From contig NZ_JAHBBF010000016.1 in NCBI RefSeq assembly GCF_019331725.1, forward strand, positions 1 to 56,154: a stretch of DNA of 56,154 nt, given 5' to 3'. The notes under the pieces are model-generated. The model worked only from the letters and a program-made list of their open reading frames with translations. It made no database searches and had not been told where the DNA came from. Positions 34,032 to 41,866 of this stretch are shown here, in pieces; within the stretch, counting starts at the first letter, position 1; every line of letters starts with the position of its first letter. This stretch comes from Bifidobacterium saguinibicoloris (lineage in GTDB: Bacteria; Actinomycetota; Actinomycetes; Actinomycetales; Bifidobacteriaceae). The translations under genes were made by a program, and so were the position numbers.

Positions 34032-34805
34032 CTACAGCTTGCGCAGGACGGTGACGACCCTGCCCATGATGGTGGCGTACGTGCCGTCGATGGGGGAGTA
34101 GGCGGGATTGTGCGGCATGAGCCACAGGTGGCCATGCTCCTTGCGGTACGTCTTCACCGTGGCCTCACCGTCCAGCAGCGCCGCCACGATGTCGCCGTTC
34201 TCGGCGTCCTCCTGCCGGCGCACCACCACGAAGTCACCGTCGCAGATGGCGGCGTCGATCATGGAATCGCCATGCACCTCGAGCATGAACAGCGTGCCGC
34301 CCGACCCGGTGAGCCGCTCGGGCAGACGCATGACGTCGTCCACATGCTGTTCGGCGGTGATCGGCGTGCCCGCGGCGATGCGTCCCACCAGCGGGACCTC
34401 GCGGGTCTCCAACGAAAGATCCTGGTTGGGGGTGGGGAAGCGGTAGATGCGCGCACCGCTCGGTCGGCTCGAGGAGGCGGCATCCGCGATGGGCGCGGCG
34501 GCGGTCTCGGCGGGGGAGGGGGACGGTTCCACCGACGCCGGCTGGGTGTCGTCAAGAATCTCGATGGCCCGCCCCTTGTTCGCATTCAGGCGGATGTATC
34601 CCTTTTCCTGCAGCACCTGGAGCTGGTGCTTGACGGAGGAAGGGCTTTTCAGGCCGGCGGCCGTGCCGATGTCCCTGAAAGAGGGGGAGAAGCCGCGTTC
34701 GGCCTGATAGGAGCGGATGGCCTCGAGAATCCGGCTCTGTCTGTCCGTGAGACGGCTGTGCTCCGGCGTCTTCGCGCCCTGGGGGTCAAACGGTATCGTG
34801 CTCAC
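34032..34805 (-). CDS. lexA: SOS repressor LexA
   Basis: LexA represses DNA-damage genes until RecA triggers self-cleavage. The 257-residue protein has an N-terminal winged HTH (LTDRQSRILEAI through SPSSVKHQLQVL), a long variable linker, and an S24-type peptidase domain. The cleavage pair is A145-G146 (RIAAGTPI), the catalytic serine S181 (HGDSMIDA) and the lysine K218 (ATVKTY). It begins at GTG after AAAGGAG. A LexA box overlaps its own promoter, so it should be autoregulated. Confidence 0.97.
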   Translation of the reverse strand: MSTIPFDPQGAKTPEHSRLTDRQSRILEAIRSYQAERGFSPSFRDIGTAAGLKSPSSVKHQLQVLQEKGYIRLNANKGRAIEILDDTQPASVEPSPSPAETAAAPIADAASSSRPSGARIYRFPTPNQDLSLETREVPLVGRIAAGTPITAEQHVDDVMRLPERLTGSGGTLFMLEVHGDSMIDAAICDGDFVVVRRQEDAENGDIVAALLDGEATVKTYRKEHGHLWLMPHNPAYSPIDGTYATIMGRVVTVLRKL

Positions 34806-34831
34806 GGCGCACTCCTTTCCATGATGCGCCC

Positions 34832-34860
34832 AGCATACCGTGAACGCGCGGTGAAATCAA
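34832..34860 (-). promoter_or_regulatory. lexA promoter
   Basis: On the minus strand, TTGATT (34855-34860) and TATGCT (34832-34837) are separated by exactly 17 bp. A LexA-type box overlaps the -35 element. Confidence 0.75.
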
Positions 34861-34870
34861 ACATATGTTC
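34859..34870. promoter_or_regulatory. LexA box at the lexA promoter
   Basis: AAACATATGTTC differs by one base from the Gram-positive GAAC-N4-GTTC consensus and overlaps the lexA -35 hexamer. Confidence 0.65.
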
Positions 34871-34881
34871 GACACGGCGGG

Positions 34882-34910
34882 TTGCGCCGTTCGAACGGAT
34901 GTGCAATACT
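34882..34910 (+). promoter_or_regulatory. Promoter of the LysM-domain SOS gene
   Basis: TTGCGC (34882-34887) and AATACT (34905-34910) are 17 bp apart. A LexA box lies just downstream of the expected start point. Confidence 0.6.
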
Positions 34911-34928
34911 TAGCACGGATGTTCGATA

Positions 34929-34940
34929 GAACACATGTTC
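34929..34940. promoter_or_regulatory. LexA box upstream of the LysM gene
   Basis: GAACACATGTTC is a perfect GAAC-N4-GTTC match. A further GTTCGATAGAAC overlaps it on the left (34921-34932). Confidence 0.75.
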
Positions 34941-34957
34941 GAAAGGATGTGGTGGTC

Positions 34958-35275
34958 ATGGGTCATGTGACTGCTGTACGGACCGTCGGAAGGCTGGCTT
35001 CGAAGGTGATGCTGGCGCTGCTGTTCGGGTTCGCCATCTGGGTGGGCGTCGGCGCGCTGTTCCCCGCGCACGCCTCGTCCGCGCAGACACCCACCGAGGT
35101 GACCAGCTACACGGTCCAGCCGGGGCAGACGCTGTGGACGTACGCGGAGATGGCCACGCCCGAAGGCGGCGACGTGTCCGCTACGGTGGACGAGCTCATG
35201 GAGCTCAACGACCTGGACAGCGCTTCCGTGCAGGCCGGGCAGCGCATCGTGGTCCCGGTGCAGTCGGCGCAGTGA
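34958..35275 (+). CDS. LysM-domain membrane protein, probable SOS division inhibitor (YneA/DivS-like)
   Basis: The 105-residue protein has one membrane helix (about 15-35) and an extracellular LysM domain (SYTVQPGQTLWTYAEMA ... IVVPVQ). Small LysM membrane proteins encoded divergently from lexA (YneA in Bacillus, DivS in Corynebacterium) block division during DNA damage. A LexA box and a 17-bp-spaced promoter lie upstream. AAAGGA precedes the ATG at 34958. Membrane topology, genomic place and regulation support the role; sequence similarity to DivS itself was not tested. Confidence 0.75.
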   Translation: MGHVTAVRTVGRLASKVMLALLFGFAIWVGVGALFPAHASSAQTPTEVTSYTVQPGQTLWTYAEMATPEGGDVSATVDELMELNDLDSASVQAGQRIVVPVQSAQ

Positions 35276-35357
35276 ACGGCATGGTGTGCACCGGTGCCGT
35301 GCCGGCGCGGGACGCCGGCGAAACCCCGTCGGGTGGCGTCGACGCGCCGCCACACGG

Positions 35358-35363
35358 TATGGT
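35358..35363 (+). promoter_or_regulatory. -10 element for leaderless nrdR transcript
   Basis: TATGGT lies seven bases before the nrdR ATG, and there is no ribosome-binding site between them. Confidence 0.4.
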
Positions 35364-35370
35364 GGGTGCC

Positions 35371-35814
35371 ATGCATTGTCCTTATTGCCATCATGCCGAG
35401 ACCAAGGTCATCGAGACAAGGGTCAGCGAAGACGGATACTCCATCCGGCGCAGGCGCATGTGCCTGCACTGCGGGAAGCGTTTCACCACATTGGAGACCA
35501 CCACGTTGCTGGTGGAGAAACGGTCCGGAAGCCTGGAGCCCTTCAACCGTGACAAGGTGATCTCCGGCGTGCGCAAGGCCTGCCAGGGCAGACCGGTGCG
35601 TGAGGACCAACTCAAGAAGCTCGGCCAAAAGGTAGAGGAGGACCTGCGCTCCACCGGACAGGCGCAGGTGACCTCGGACGAGGTGGGCAAGGCCATCCTC
35701 AAGCCGTTGCGGGACCTGGACGAAGTGGCCTACCTCAGGTTCGCCAGCGTCTACCAGAACTTCGAGAACCTGTCCGATTTCCAACACGCCATCGACGAGC
35801 TCAAACAGCGCTGA
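35371..35814 (+). CDS. nrdR: Ribonucleotide reductase regulator NrdR
   Basis: NrdR represses ribonucleotide reductase genes according to ATP/dATP. The 147-residue protein has the N-terminal zinc ribbon (C3-PY-C6 and C31-LH-C34) followed by an ATP-cone domain (VEKRSGSLEPFNRDKVISGV). The ATG at 35371 matches the universal MHCPYC start; longer upstream frames are spurious. Its place after lexA and the LysM gene is conserved in actinobacteria. Confidence 0.96.
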   Translation: MHCPYCHHAETKVIETRVSEDGYSIRRRRMCLHCGKRFTTLETTTLLVEKRSGSLEPFNRDKVISGVRKACQGRPVREDQLKKLGQKVEEDLRSTGQAQVTSDEVGKAILKPLRDLDEVAYLRFASVYQNFENLSDFQHAIDELKQR

Positions 35815-35853
35815 CGGTCCATGGCGGCCCCGGCGGCGCAGACGGAAATACGA

Positions 35854-35889
35854 TGAGGCGCGTGCCTGCGGAAGCAGACACGCGCCTCA
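35854..35889. terminator. Shared hairpin between nrdR and serA
   Basis: TGAGGCGCGTG pairs perfectly with CACGCGCCTCA around a 14-base loop. It sits between two convergent genes and can act on both strands. Confidence 0.65.
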
Positions 35890-35943
35890 GTCATGTCATA
35901 CGCCGACGCCGCTTGTCGACGATCGCGGCGACGGCACGGCTCG

Positions 35944-37143
35944 TCAGGAGATCACGCGCATGCGGATCGTCCCCTCGATGGAACGCAGCGCCTCGAGCGC
36001 GCTGCGGGAGGGCTTCTGCGAGACGTCGGTGACCACGTAGCCCAGTTCGCCTTCGGTGCCCAGGGACTGCGCGGCGATGTTGATGTTCTCCTCGCCCAGC
36101 ACGCGGTTCACGCGGGCCAGCACGCCCGGCAGATTCGCATGCAGATGCGCGATGCGCGCCACGCCACGGTTCGCGCCGAGATTGATCTGCGGCAGGTTCA
36201 CCGAAAGCGACGTGGAACCCTTCTCCCAGTAGTCCTCGAGACGCTGGGACACGAAATGCCCGATGTTCTTCTGCGCCTCCAGCGTGGAACCGCCGATATG
36301 CGGGGTGAGGATCATGTTGTCCTCGTCCGCCAGAGCCGTCTCGAACGGGTCGCCCGTCTTCTTCGGCTCCACCGGGAACACGTCCACCGCGGCGCCGGAG
36401 AGGTGACCGGAATCGAGATGCTGCTTCAGGGCGCCCAGATCGGCCACGAAGCCGCGCGAGGCGTTGATGAAGATCGCGTCCTGCTTCATGTGGGAGAACT
36501 GGTCCTCGCCGAAGAACCCGGTGTTCGCCTTGCGGCCGTCCACATGCAGCGTGACCGCGTCGGACTGCTCCAGCAGCTCGTTCAGCGTGTCGCAGCGGCG
36601 GGCGTTGCCCATGGCGAGCTTCTCCTCGAGATCGTAGAAGACCACGCGCATGCCCAGCGCCTCCGCCAGCACGCTCAGCTGGGAGCCGATGTTGCCATAG
36701 CCGATGATGCCCAGCGTCTTGCCGCGCACCTCATGGGAGCCCGTCGCCGTCTTGTCCCACACGCCGTGCTTGAGATGATGCGTGTGCGCGGGGATGCGGC
36801 GCATCAGGCAGATGATGTCGCAGATCACCAGCTCCACCACGGAGCGCGTGTTCGAATACGGGGCGTTGAACACCGCGATGCCCTGACGGCCGGCGAAGTC
36901 CAGGTCGACCTGGTTCGTGCCGATGCAGAAGCATCCCACGGCGGACAGGGTGGGGCGGGCCTCCATCACACGGCGGGTCACGCTCGTCTTGGACCGCACG
37001 CCCAGCAGGTCGACGCCCTCGAGCGCCTCGATGAGCTCGTCCTCGTTCAGCGCGCCCTTCGCCGTCTCGACCTCGAACCCGTGGTCGCGCAGCGACTTGG
37101 CCGCGTCGGGATGAATGTTCTCCAATAACAGTGCTTTAGGCAT
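35944..37143 (-). CDS. serA: D-3-phosphoglycerate dehydrogenase
   Basis: It catalyses the first step of serine synthesis from 3-phosphoglycerate. The 399-residue protein has the D-isomer dehydrogenase fold: NAD site LGIIGYGNIGSQLSVLAEAL (the GxGxxG), FINASRGFV, and the catalytic Glu/His region NMILTPHIGGST. A C-terminal ACT domain (LHANLPGVLARVNRVLGEE) allows serine feedback. The size matches the E. coli-type enzyme. The ATG at 37143 follows AAGGTGG, which overlaps the helD stop codon, so both genes form an operon. Confidence 0.95.
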   Translation of the reverse strand: MPKALLLENIHPDAAKSLRDHGFEVETAKGALNEDELIEALEGVDLLGVRSKTSVTRRVMEARPTLSAVGCFCIGTNQVDLDFAGRQGIAVFNAPYSNTRSVVELVICDIICLMRRIPAHTHHLKHGVWDKTATGSHEVRGKTLGIIGYGNIGSQLSVLAEALGMRVVFYDLEEKLAMGNARRCDTLNELLEQSDAVTLHVDGRKANTGFFGEDQFSHMKQDAIFINASRGFVADLGALKQHLDSGHLSGAAVDVFPVEPKKTGDPFETALADEDNMILTPHIGGSTLEAQKNIGHFVSQRLEDYWEKGSTSLSVNLPQINLGANRGVARIAHLHANLPGVLARVNRVLGEENINIAAQSLGTEGELGYVVTDVSQKPSRSALEALRSIEGTIRMRVIS

Positions 37144-37153
37144 ATGACCCACC

Positions 37154-39433
37154 TTAGAGTTCCAGATTCTTTTCGTCCACCGCGGTCCGCACGATGGCCA
37201 GACGCTGCGTGGGCCTAGTCATCGCCACATACAGGTCGGCCGCCGCCACCAGGCGGCTCGGCGCCTCCTGGTCGATGAGCCCCGGCTCCACCAGTACCAC
37301 CGCGTCGTATTCCAGACCCTTCACCGTCTCCGTGTCGCACACGTCGATCTGACGGTCCCACGGGTCCTGCTCGGCGAGACGCGTCGCCTCGTCCTCGCCG
37401 AGCGTGCGCGCGATCCAGCCGCGCACCGAGGCGCGCAGCCCCTCGATGAGACGATGCGGCGCGATCACGGCCACGCGTCCCGTGCCGTCCTGCGCCACGA
37501 ACTCCTTCGTCAGCGCGGCGGCCTCGCGGCCGACGGCGTCGGCCAGATCCTCCGCCGAAGGCACGGTGGTCCGGGACACCGAATCCGGGATGGTGCGCAC
37601 CGCATGCACCGTGGAGATGTACAGCCCCTGCGCGGAGGCGAACCGGCCGGCGAGGTCGGACACCTCCTGCGGGTTGCGGTAGTCGATGGTCAGCTCGTTG
37701 AGGTCCCAGCGGCCATGGCCGAAGAGACGGTCCATCGTCCTGGCCCAGGAACGGGTGCCTCCCAGCGCGCTCGTCTGCGCCACGTCCCCCACGATGGTGA
37801 AGGAGCGGGACGGGCAGCGGCGCATGAGCATGCGCCAGTCCATGGCGGTGAGCTCCTGCGCCTCGTCGACCACGATATGGCCGTACACCCATTCGCGGTC
37901 GCTGCCCGCGCGCTGCGCGGTGGCCTCGACGTCGAACCCGTTCATCTGGTCCACGAGCATCTGCGAGGTGACCAGGCCGGTGCCGATGCCGTTCTGGGCG
38001 AGCGTGTCCTGCGCGAACCGCAGTTCCTCGGACTGCTTGGCCTCCTCGCGCCTGCGCCGCGCCGCGACCTTCGGGTCGTCGCCCAGCAGCTCCAGCGCCT
38101 CGTCGAGCAGCGGGACGTCGGAACGGGTGAGCGGGGCGCCGTGCGGGCGCGTCAGCGCGGCGATCTCCTGTTCGTCCAGCCACGGCGCGTAGCGGCGCAG
38201 CTTGGCGGGCTTGGAGAACATGTCGTCGAGCAGCCAGGCGCCGTTCATCGGCAGCCAGGCGAGGTTCAGCGCCACGCGCACCTGGTCGTTCATGCGCAGC
38301 AGGGAGACGGCGCGGTTGATCTCGTCCTGGTCGGGCGTGTAGTCCAGCTGCTCCGTGTAGCGGATGCGCATGGCCGAGATCATCGATTTGACGAACGTCT
38401 CACGGGCCTTGTTGTGCGGATTGCGGGTCCGACGCGCGTCCGCGATCGCCTGCTCGATGTCCGTGGCGAGCATCGGCACCGGGATGCCGCTGATCTGCAC
38501 CGTGGGCAGCCGGTCGGGCACGCGTTCGCGTGCGGCCACCGCGTTGCGGATGGCGTTGGCCATGCGCCGGTCGCCCTTGAGCTGGGCGACGTACGGGGTG
38601 TCCACGGCCGTCGCGTTCACGCCCGGGATGAGGTCGGCGATGGTGCGGGACACCACGCCGGTCTCGCCGAGCGAGGGGAGCACCTGATCGATGTAGTGGA
38701 GGAACGTGGAGCTCGGGCCGACGACCAGCACGCCGGAGCGTTCCAGCGTGCGCCTGTGCGTGTACAGGAGGTAGGCGGCGCGGTGGAGCGCCACTGCGGT
38801 CTTGCCGGTGCCGGGGCCGCCCTGAACCACCACCGCGCGGTTCAGCGGGGAGCGGATGATATGGTCCTGCTCCGCCTGGATGGTGGCGACGATGTCGGTC
38901 ATCTTGCCGGTGCGGCGGCTGCTCAGCGAGGCGAGCAGGGCTCCCTCGCCGGTGAGCGTGCCGGATTCCGAGGCCTCGCCCACCTGATCGGAATGCACGT
39001 CGAGCACCTCGTCCTCCACCGCGACGACGTCGCGGAAGCTGAGGGTGATGTGGCGACGCATCACGATGTCGCCGTGATGCGACGGCGTGGCCTCGTAGAA
39101 GGGACGTGCGGCCTTCGCACGCCAGTCCGTGAGCATGGACTCGTGGTTCGTGTCCGACAGGCCGATGCGTCCGATGTAGCGTCTTCCGCCCGTGTTGTCG
39201 TCGAGCCTGCCGAACACCAGACGGTCCTCCACCGCCCGCAGCTGGGTGAGGCGGTCCTCGTACATGGTGGCGAAGGAGTCCCGTTCGGTGCGTTGCGTGG
39301 GCGATCCATGCGAGCCGGCCGCGCGCACCGCGTCCAGACGTTGGCGGGCCTCGGCGCGCAACGCGTCCAGACGGTCGTAGGCGCGCGTGACGGCGCGCTG
39401 CTCCTCCTCAAGTTGCGAGGCGTAACTCGACAT
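37154..39433 (-). CDS. helD: HelD-like RNA polymerase-associated helicase
   Basis: HelD proteins are UvrD/Rep-type ATPases that remove stalled RNA polymerase from DNA. The 759-residue protein has an N-terminal coiled arm (residues 1-75, EEEQRAVTRAYDRLDALRAE). The motor follows, with Walker A GGPGTGKT at 205-212, VDEAQELTAMDWRMLM, DYRNPQEVSD, ETVKGLEYDAVVLVEP and the C-terminal YVAMTRPTQRLAI. The ATG at 39433 follows AAGGGGAAACGG; an upstream in-frame ATG (39475) is less likely. Its stop overlaps the serA ribosome site. A large antisense frame across it is a shadow. Confidence 0.88.
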   Translation of the reverse strand: MSSYASQLEEEQRAVTRAYDRLDALRAEARQRLDAVRAAGSHGSPTQRTERDSFATMYEDRLTQLRAVEDRLVFGRLDDNTGGRRYIGRIGLSDTNHESMLTDWRAKAARPFYEATPSHHGDIVMRRHITLSFRDVVAVEDEVLDVHSDQVGEASESGTLTGEGALLASLSSRRTGKMTDIVATIQAEQDHIIRSPLNRAVVVQGGPGTGKTAVALHRAAYLLYTHRRTLERSGVLVVGPSSTFLHYIDQVLPSLGETGVVSRTIADLIPGVNATAVDTPYVAQLKGDRRMANAIRNAVAARERVPDRLPTVQISGIPVPMLATDIEQAIADARRTRNPHNKARETFVKSMISAMRIRYTEQLDYTPDQDEINRAVSLLRMNDQVRVALNLAWLPMNGAWLLDDMFSKPAKLRRYAPWLDEQEIAALTRPHGAPLTRSDVPLLDEALELLGDDPKVAARRRREEAKQSEELRFAQDTLAQNGIGTGLVTSQMLVDQMNGFDVEATAQRAGSDREWVYGHIVVDEAQELTAMDWRMLMRRCPSRSFTIVGDVAQTSALGGTRSWARTMDRLFGHGRWDLNELTIDYRNPQEVSDLAGRFASAQGLYISTVHAVRTIPDSVSRTTVPSAEDLADAVGREAAALTKEFVAQDGTGRVAVIAPHRLIEGLRASVRGWIARTLGEDEATRLAEQDPWDRQIDVCDTETVKGLEYDAVVLVEPGLIDQEAPSRLVAAADLYVAMTRPTQRLAIVRTAVDEKNLEL

Positions 39434-39627
39434 ATTGTCCGTTTCCCCTTGTGTCTTCACGAAAAACTCAGGCATTCCAATGTACTCCCAGCCCCGAACG
39501 ACGCTCCGCGTCGTCCCGCAGACCCGGTGAACACCTCGTGAACTCGCTTCAGACAGCCCGGCGGCCCCGTCCGGCATCCCTCCTCGTGGGGTTTCCGACG
39601 TGAAAAAGAGGAAAATGTGTGGTCCGG

Positions 39628-39662
39628 TGGGGGAAAATGGGGAGCTGTGGGGTAAAGTGGGG
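39628..39662 (+). promoter_or_regulatory. MraZ operator: four TGGGG boxes at 10-bp steps
   Basis: TGGGG occurs at 39628, 39638, 39648 and 39658, exactly 10 bp apart, upstream of mraZ. MraZ rings bind direct TGGGN repeats with this spacing, so the dcw operon should be autoregulated. Confidence 0.88.
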
Positions 39663-39712
39663 AAGCAGTGTGGTCGTGGTGTCCCCAAGGCGGCGTTAAG
39701 GAGGTGGGGCGG

Positions 39713-40366
39713 ATGACCGGCCAAGTCAATGATTCCAACGGTTTCGCCCCCACCTGGCCCATGGGGGCCGGCGGCGACGGCTCCGCGGCGTACGGCAACG
39801 CCGGGGCCATGGGCGTGCCCGGCGGGGCCGCCATGGCGCAGGGACAGTACCCGATGGGCGTGCCGCAGGGGGCGAACCCCATGGCGGGCATGCAGCAGCC
39901 GATGCCGCAGCAGGCCATGGCGCTGCCGCCGCTGCTCCTCGGCACCTACACGCCGAAGATCGACGCCAAGGGACGCATGGCTCTGCCGGCCAAGATGCGC
40001 GGGCAGCTCGGCGACGGGCTCGTCATGGCGCGCGGCCAGGAACGGTGCGTGTACCTCCTGCCCGTCATGGAGTTCAGACGCATCGCCATGCAGATCCAGC
40101 GCACGTCCATGGGCAACAAGGCCGCCCGTGAATACCTGCGCGTCTTCCTCTCCGGAGCCGTGGACCAGGAACCGGACAAGCAGGGACGCGTGCTGGTGCC
40201 CCAGATGCTGCGCGACTACGCGAACCTCGGCAGCGACATCGTCGTGATCGGCGTGGGCACAAGGGCCGAGATCTGGAACCGTGAGGCCTGGGAGGCGTAC
40301 CTGGCCGAGAAGGAACAGCATTACGCCGACATCGCGAACGACGTACTACCGGAGGTGGATTTCTGA
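39713..40366 (+). CDS. mraZ: Transcriptional regulator MraZ with long N-terminal extension
   Basis: MraZ controls the division cluster it heads. The last ~140 residues (from LLGTYTPKIDAKGRMALPAK) form the double AbrB-like domain, with the second half marked by VDQEPDKQGRVLVPQ. They are preceded by about 75 residues rich in G, A, M, P and Q, absent from the usual ~145-residue MraZ. AAGGAGG lies seven bases before the ATG at 39713, so the extension appears genuine. It overlaps rsmH by one base. Confidence 0.93.
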   Translation: MTGQVNDSNGFAPTWPMGAGGDGSAAYGNAGAMGVPGGAAMAQGQYPMGVPQGANPMAGMQQPMPQQAMALPPLLLGTYTPKIDAKGRMALPAKMRGQLGDGLVMARGQERCVYLLPVMEFRRIAMQIQRTSMGNKAAREYLRVFLSGAVDQEPDKQGRVLVPQMLRDYANLGSDIVVIGVGTRAEIWNREAWEAYLAEKEQHYADIANDVLPEVDF

Positions 40367-41403
40367 TGGACGCGAGCACAAGGGACCTGGGTGCGATTCA
40401 CCAGCCGGTGCTGCTGGAGGAATGCGTGCGTCTGGTGACCGGAGGGCTCGACGGCCTGCGGTCACCGGTCATCGTCGACTGCACGCTCGGACTGGCCGGT
40501 CATGCCACCGCATTCCTCAAAGCCGCGCCGAACGCGCGCCTCGTCGGCATCGACCGCGACGCCGAGGCGCTCGGCCTCGCCACCGAACGCATGACCCGCG
40601 AAGGCCTCGCCGACCGGTTCATCCCCGTCCACGCCGCCTTCGACGAATTCACCGAAGCGCTCGACGCACACGGTCTGGGACGCGTCGACGCGGCGTTCAT
40701 GGACCTCGGCCTGTCCAGCCTGCAGATCGACGAGACGGAACGCGGCTTCTCCTACTCGCACGACGCGCCGCTCGACATGCGCATGGACGTCGGACAGACG
40801 CTCACGGCGGAACGCATCCTCGCCGAATACGACGAACGCGACCTCACGCGGATCTTCCGCACCTACGGCGAGGAACGCTTCGCACGGCAGATCGCACGCG
40901 AGATCTGCCGCCGCCGGGCCGAACATCCGCTGCACACCTCGGCGCAGCTGTCCGAACTCGTCGACGAGACCGTCCCCAAGGCGCACCGGCCGGCCGGCAA
41001 CCCCGCCAAACGCGTCTTCCAGGCGCTGCGCATCGAAGTGAACGGCGAACTCGACAAGCTCGCCGGCACCCTGCCCCAGATAGCGCTCCGCCTCAACGGC
41101 CACGGCCGCATCGTCGTCGAGTCGTACCACTCGCTGGAGGACAAGACCGTCAAGACGTTCATGGCACAGGGCCTCAAGGCAGACGTGCCCCCGGACATGC
41201 CCGTCATCCCGCCGGACGCGCGCCCGTTCTTCAAGGAGCTCACGCGCGGCGCGCTCAAAGCGGGGAAGGACGAGATCGCAACCAACCCACGATCGGCTTC
41301 CGTACGGCTGCGCGCCGTGGAGCTGACCAGACCACTGCCGAAGCGGTACGTCGAATCGTTCCGCGCCGCATCGGCACGCACATCGACCGCAGGAAGGAAC
41401 TGA
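40366..41403 (+). CDS. rsmH: 16S rRNA m4C1402 methyltransferase RsmH
   Basis: RsmH (MraW) N4-methylates C1402 of 16S rRNA. The 345-residue protein shows HQPVLLEECVRLV, the SAM-binding VDCTLGLAGHATAFL, GIDRDAEAL, ADLGLSSLQID-type motif (here MDLGLSSLQIDETERGFSY) and the C-terminal NPRSASVRLRAVE. The start overlaps the mraZ stop, after GGAGGTGG. Confidence 0.96.
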   Translation: MDASTRDLGAIHQPVLLEECVRLVTGGLDGLRSPVIVDCTLGLAGHATAFLKAAPNARLVGIDRDAEALGLATERMTREGLADRFIPVHAAFDEFTEALDAHGLGRVDAAFMDLGLSSLQIDETERGFSYSHDAPLDMRMDVGQTLTAERILAEYDERDLTRIFRTYGEERFARQIAREICRRRAEHPLHTSAQLSELVDETVPKAHRPAGNPAKRVFQALRIEVNGELDKLAGTLPQIALRLNGHGRIVVESYHSLEDKTVKTFMAQGLKADVPPDMPVIPPDARPFFKELTRGALKAGKDEIATNPRSASVRLRAVELTRPLPKRYVESFRAASARTSTAGRN

Positions 41404-41404
41404 C

Positions 41405-41866
41405 ATGGCAGCAACGGCCCGCACGGTACGTTCGAACAACAGCTCGCCCTCACGCAGACCCGAACCCGCGGACAAGCCCGCCTCCAGGCCCGAGCTGCGC
41501 GTCGTCAACGGCGGACGGCAGGACGGCGCGACCCTCGCCGAGGGATTCGGGCGGATCATGGAATGGATCCGCAACCGCAGCGCCCCCACGGTGCACATCG
41601 TCATCGCGGTGGTGTTCCTCGCCTCCAGCCTGGTCGCCGCGCTCATGCTGCGCACCCAGATGGTGAGCAACGCCTTCGAGATCTCGTCGCTGGAATCCTC
41701 CATCGGCAAGCTCACCCAGGACGTGCAGGACGACCAGGCGAAACTCGACAAGCTCCAGGCCTCGCTGCCCCAGAAGGCGAGCGACATGGGCATGGTCCCG
41801 CAGTCCAGCTCCGTTTCCATCGACCTCGACGGGTACACCGAACCCGCGGAAGGCGGACAGCAATGA
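41405..41866 (+). CDS. FtsL-like division protein
   Basis: The 153-residue bitopic protein has a disordered basic N-terminus, one transmembrane helix (about 64-82) and a short coiled segment (SSLESSIGKLTQDVQDDQAKL). It then has a proline/serine tail. It sits between rsmH and ftsI, the standard ftsL position, where the product bridges FtsQ/FtsB to FtsI and FtsW. Sequence identity is low, as usual for FtsL. The stop overlaps the ftsI start as ATGA. Confidence 0.8.
   Translation: MAATARTVRSNNSSPSRRPEPADKPASRPELRVVNGGRQDGATLAEGFGRIMEWIRNRSAPTVHIVIAVVFLASSLVAALMLRTQMVSNAFEISSLESSIGKLTQDVQDDQAKLDKLQASLPQKASDMGMVPQSSSVSIDLDGYTEPAEGGQQ

Noticed and set aside
37454..39541. 695-residue plus-strand frame opposite helD
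   Set aside because: It is antisense to a well-supported helicase gene and has no recognisable domains; high G+C keeps such frames open.
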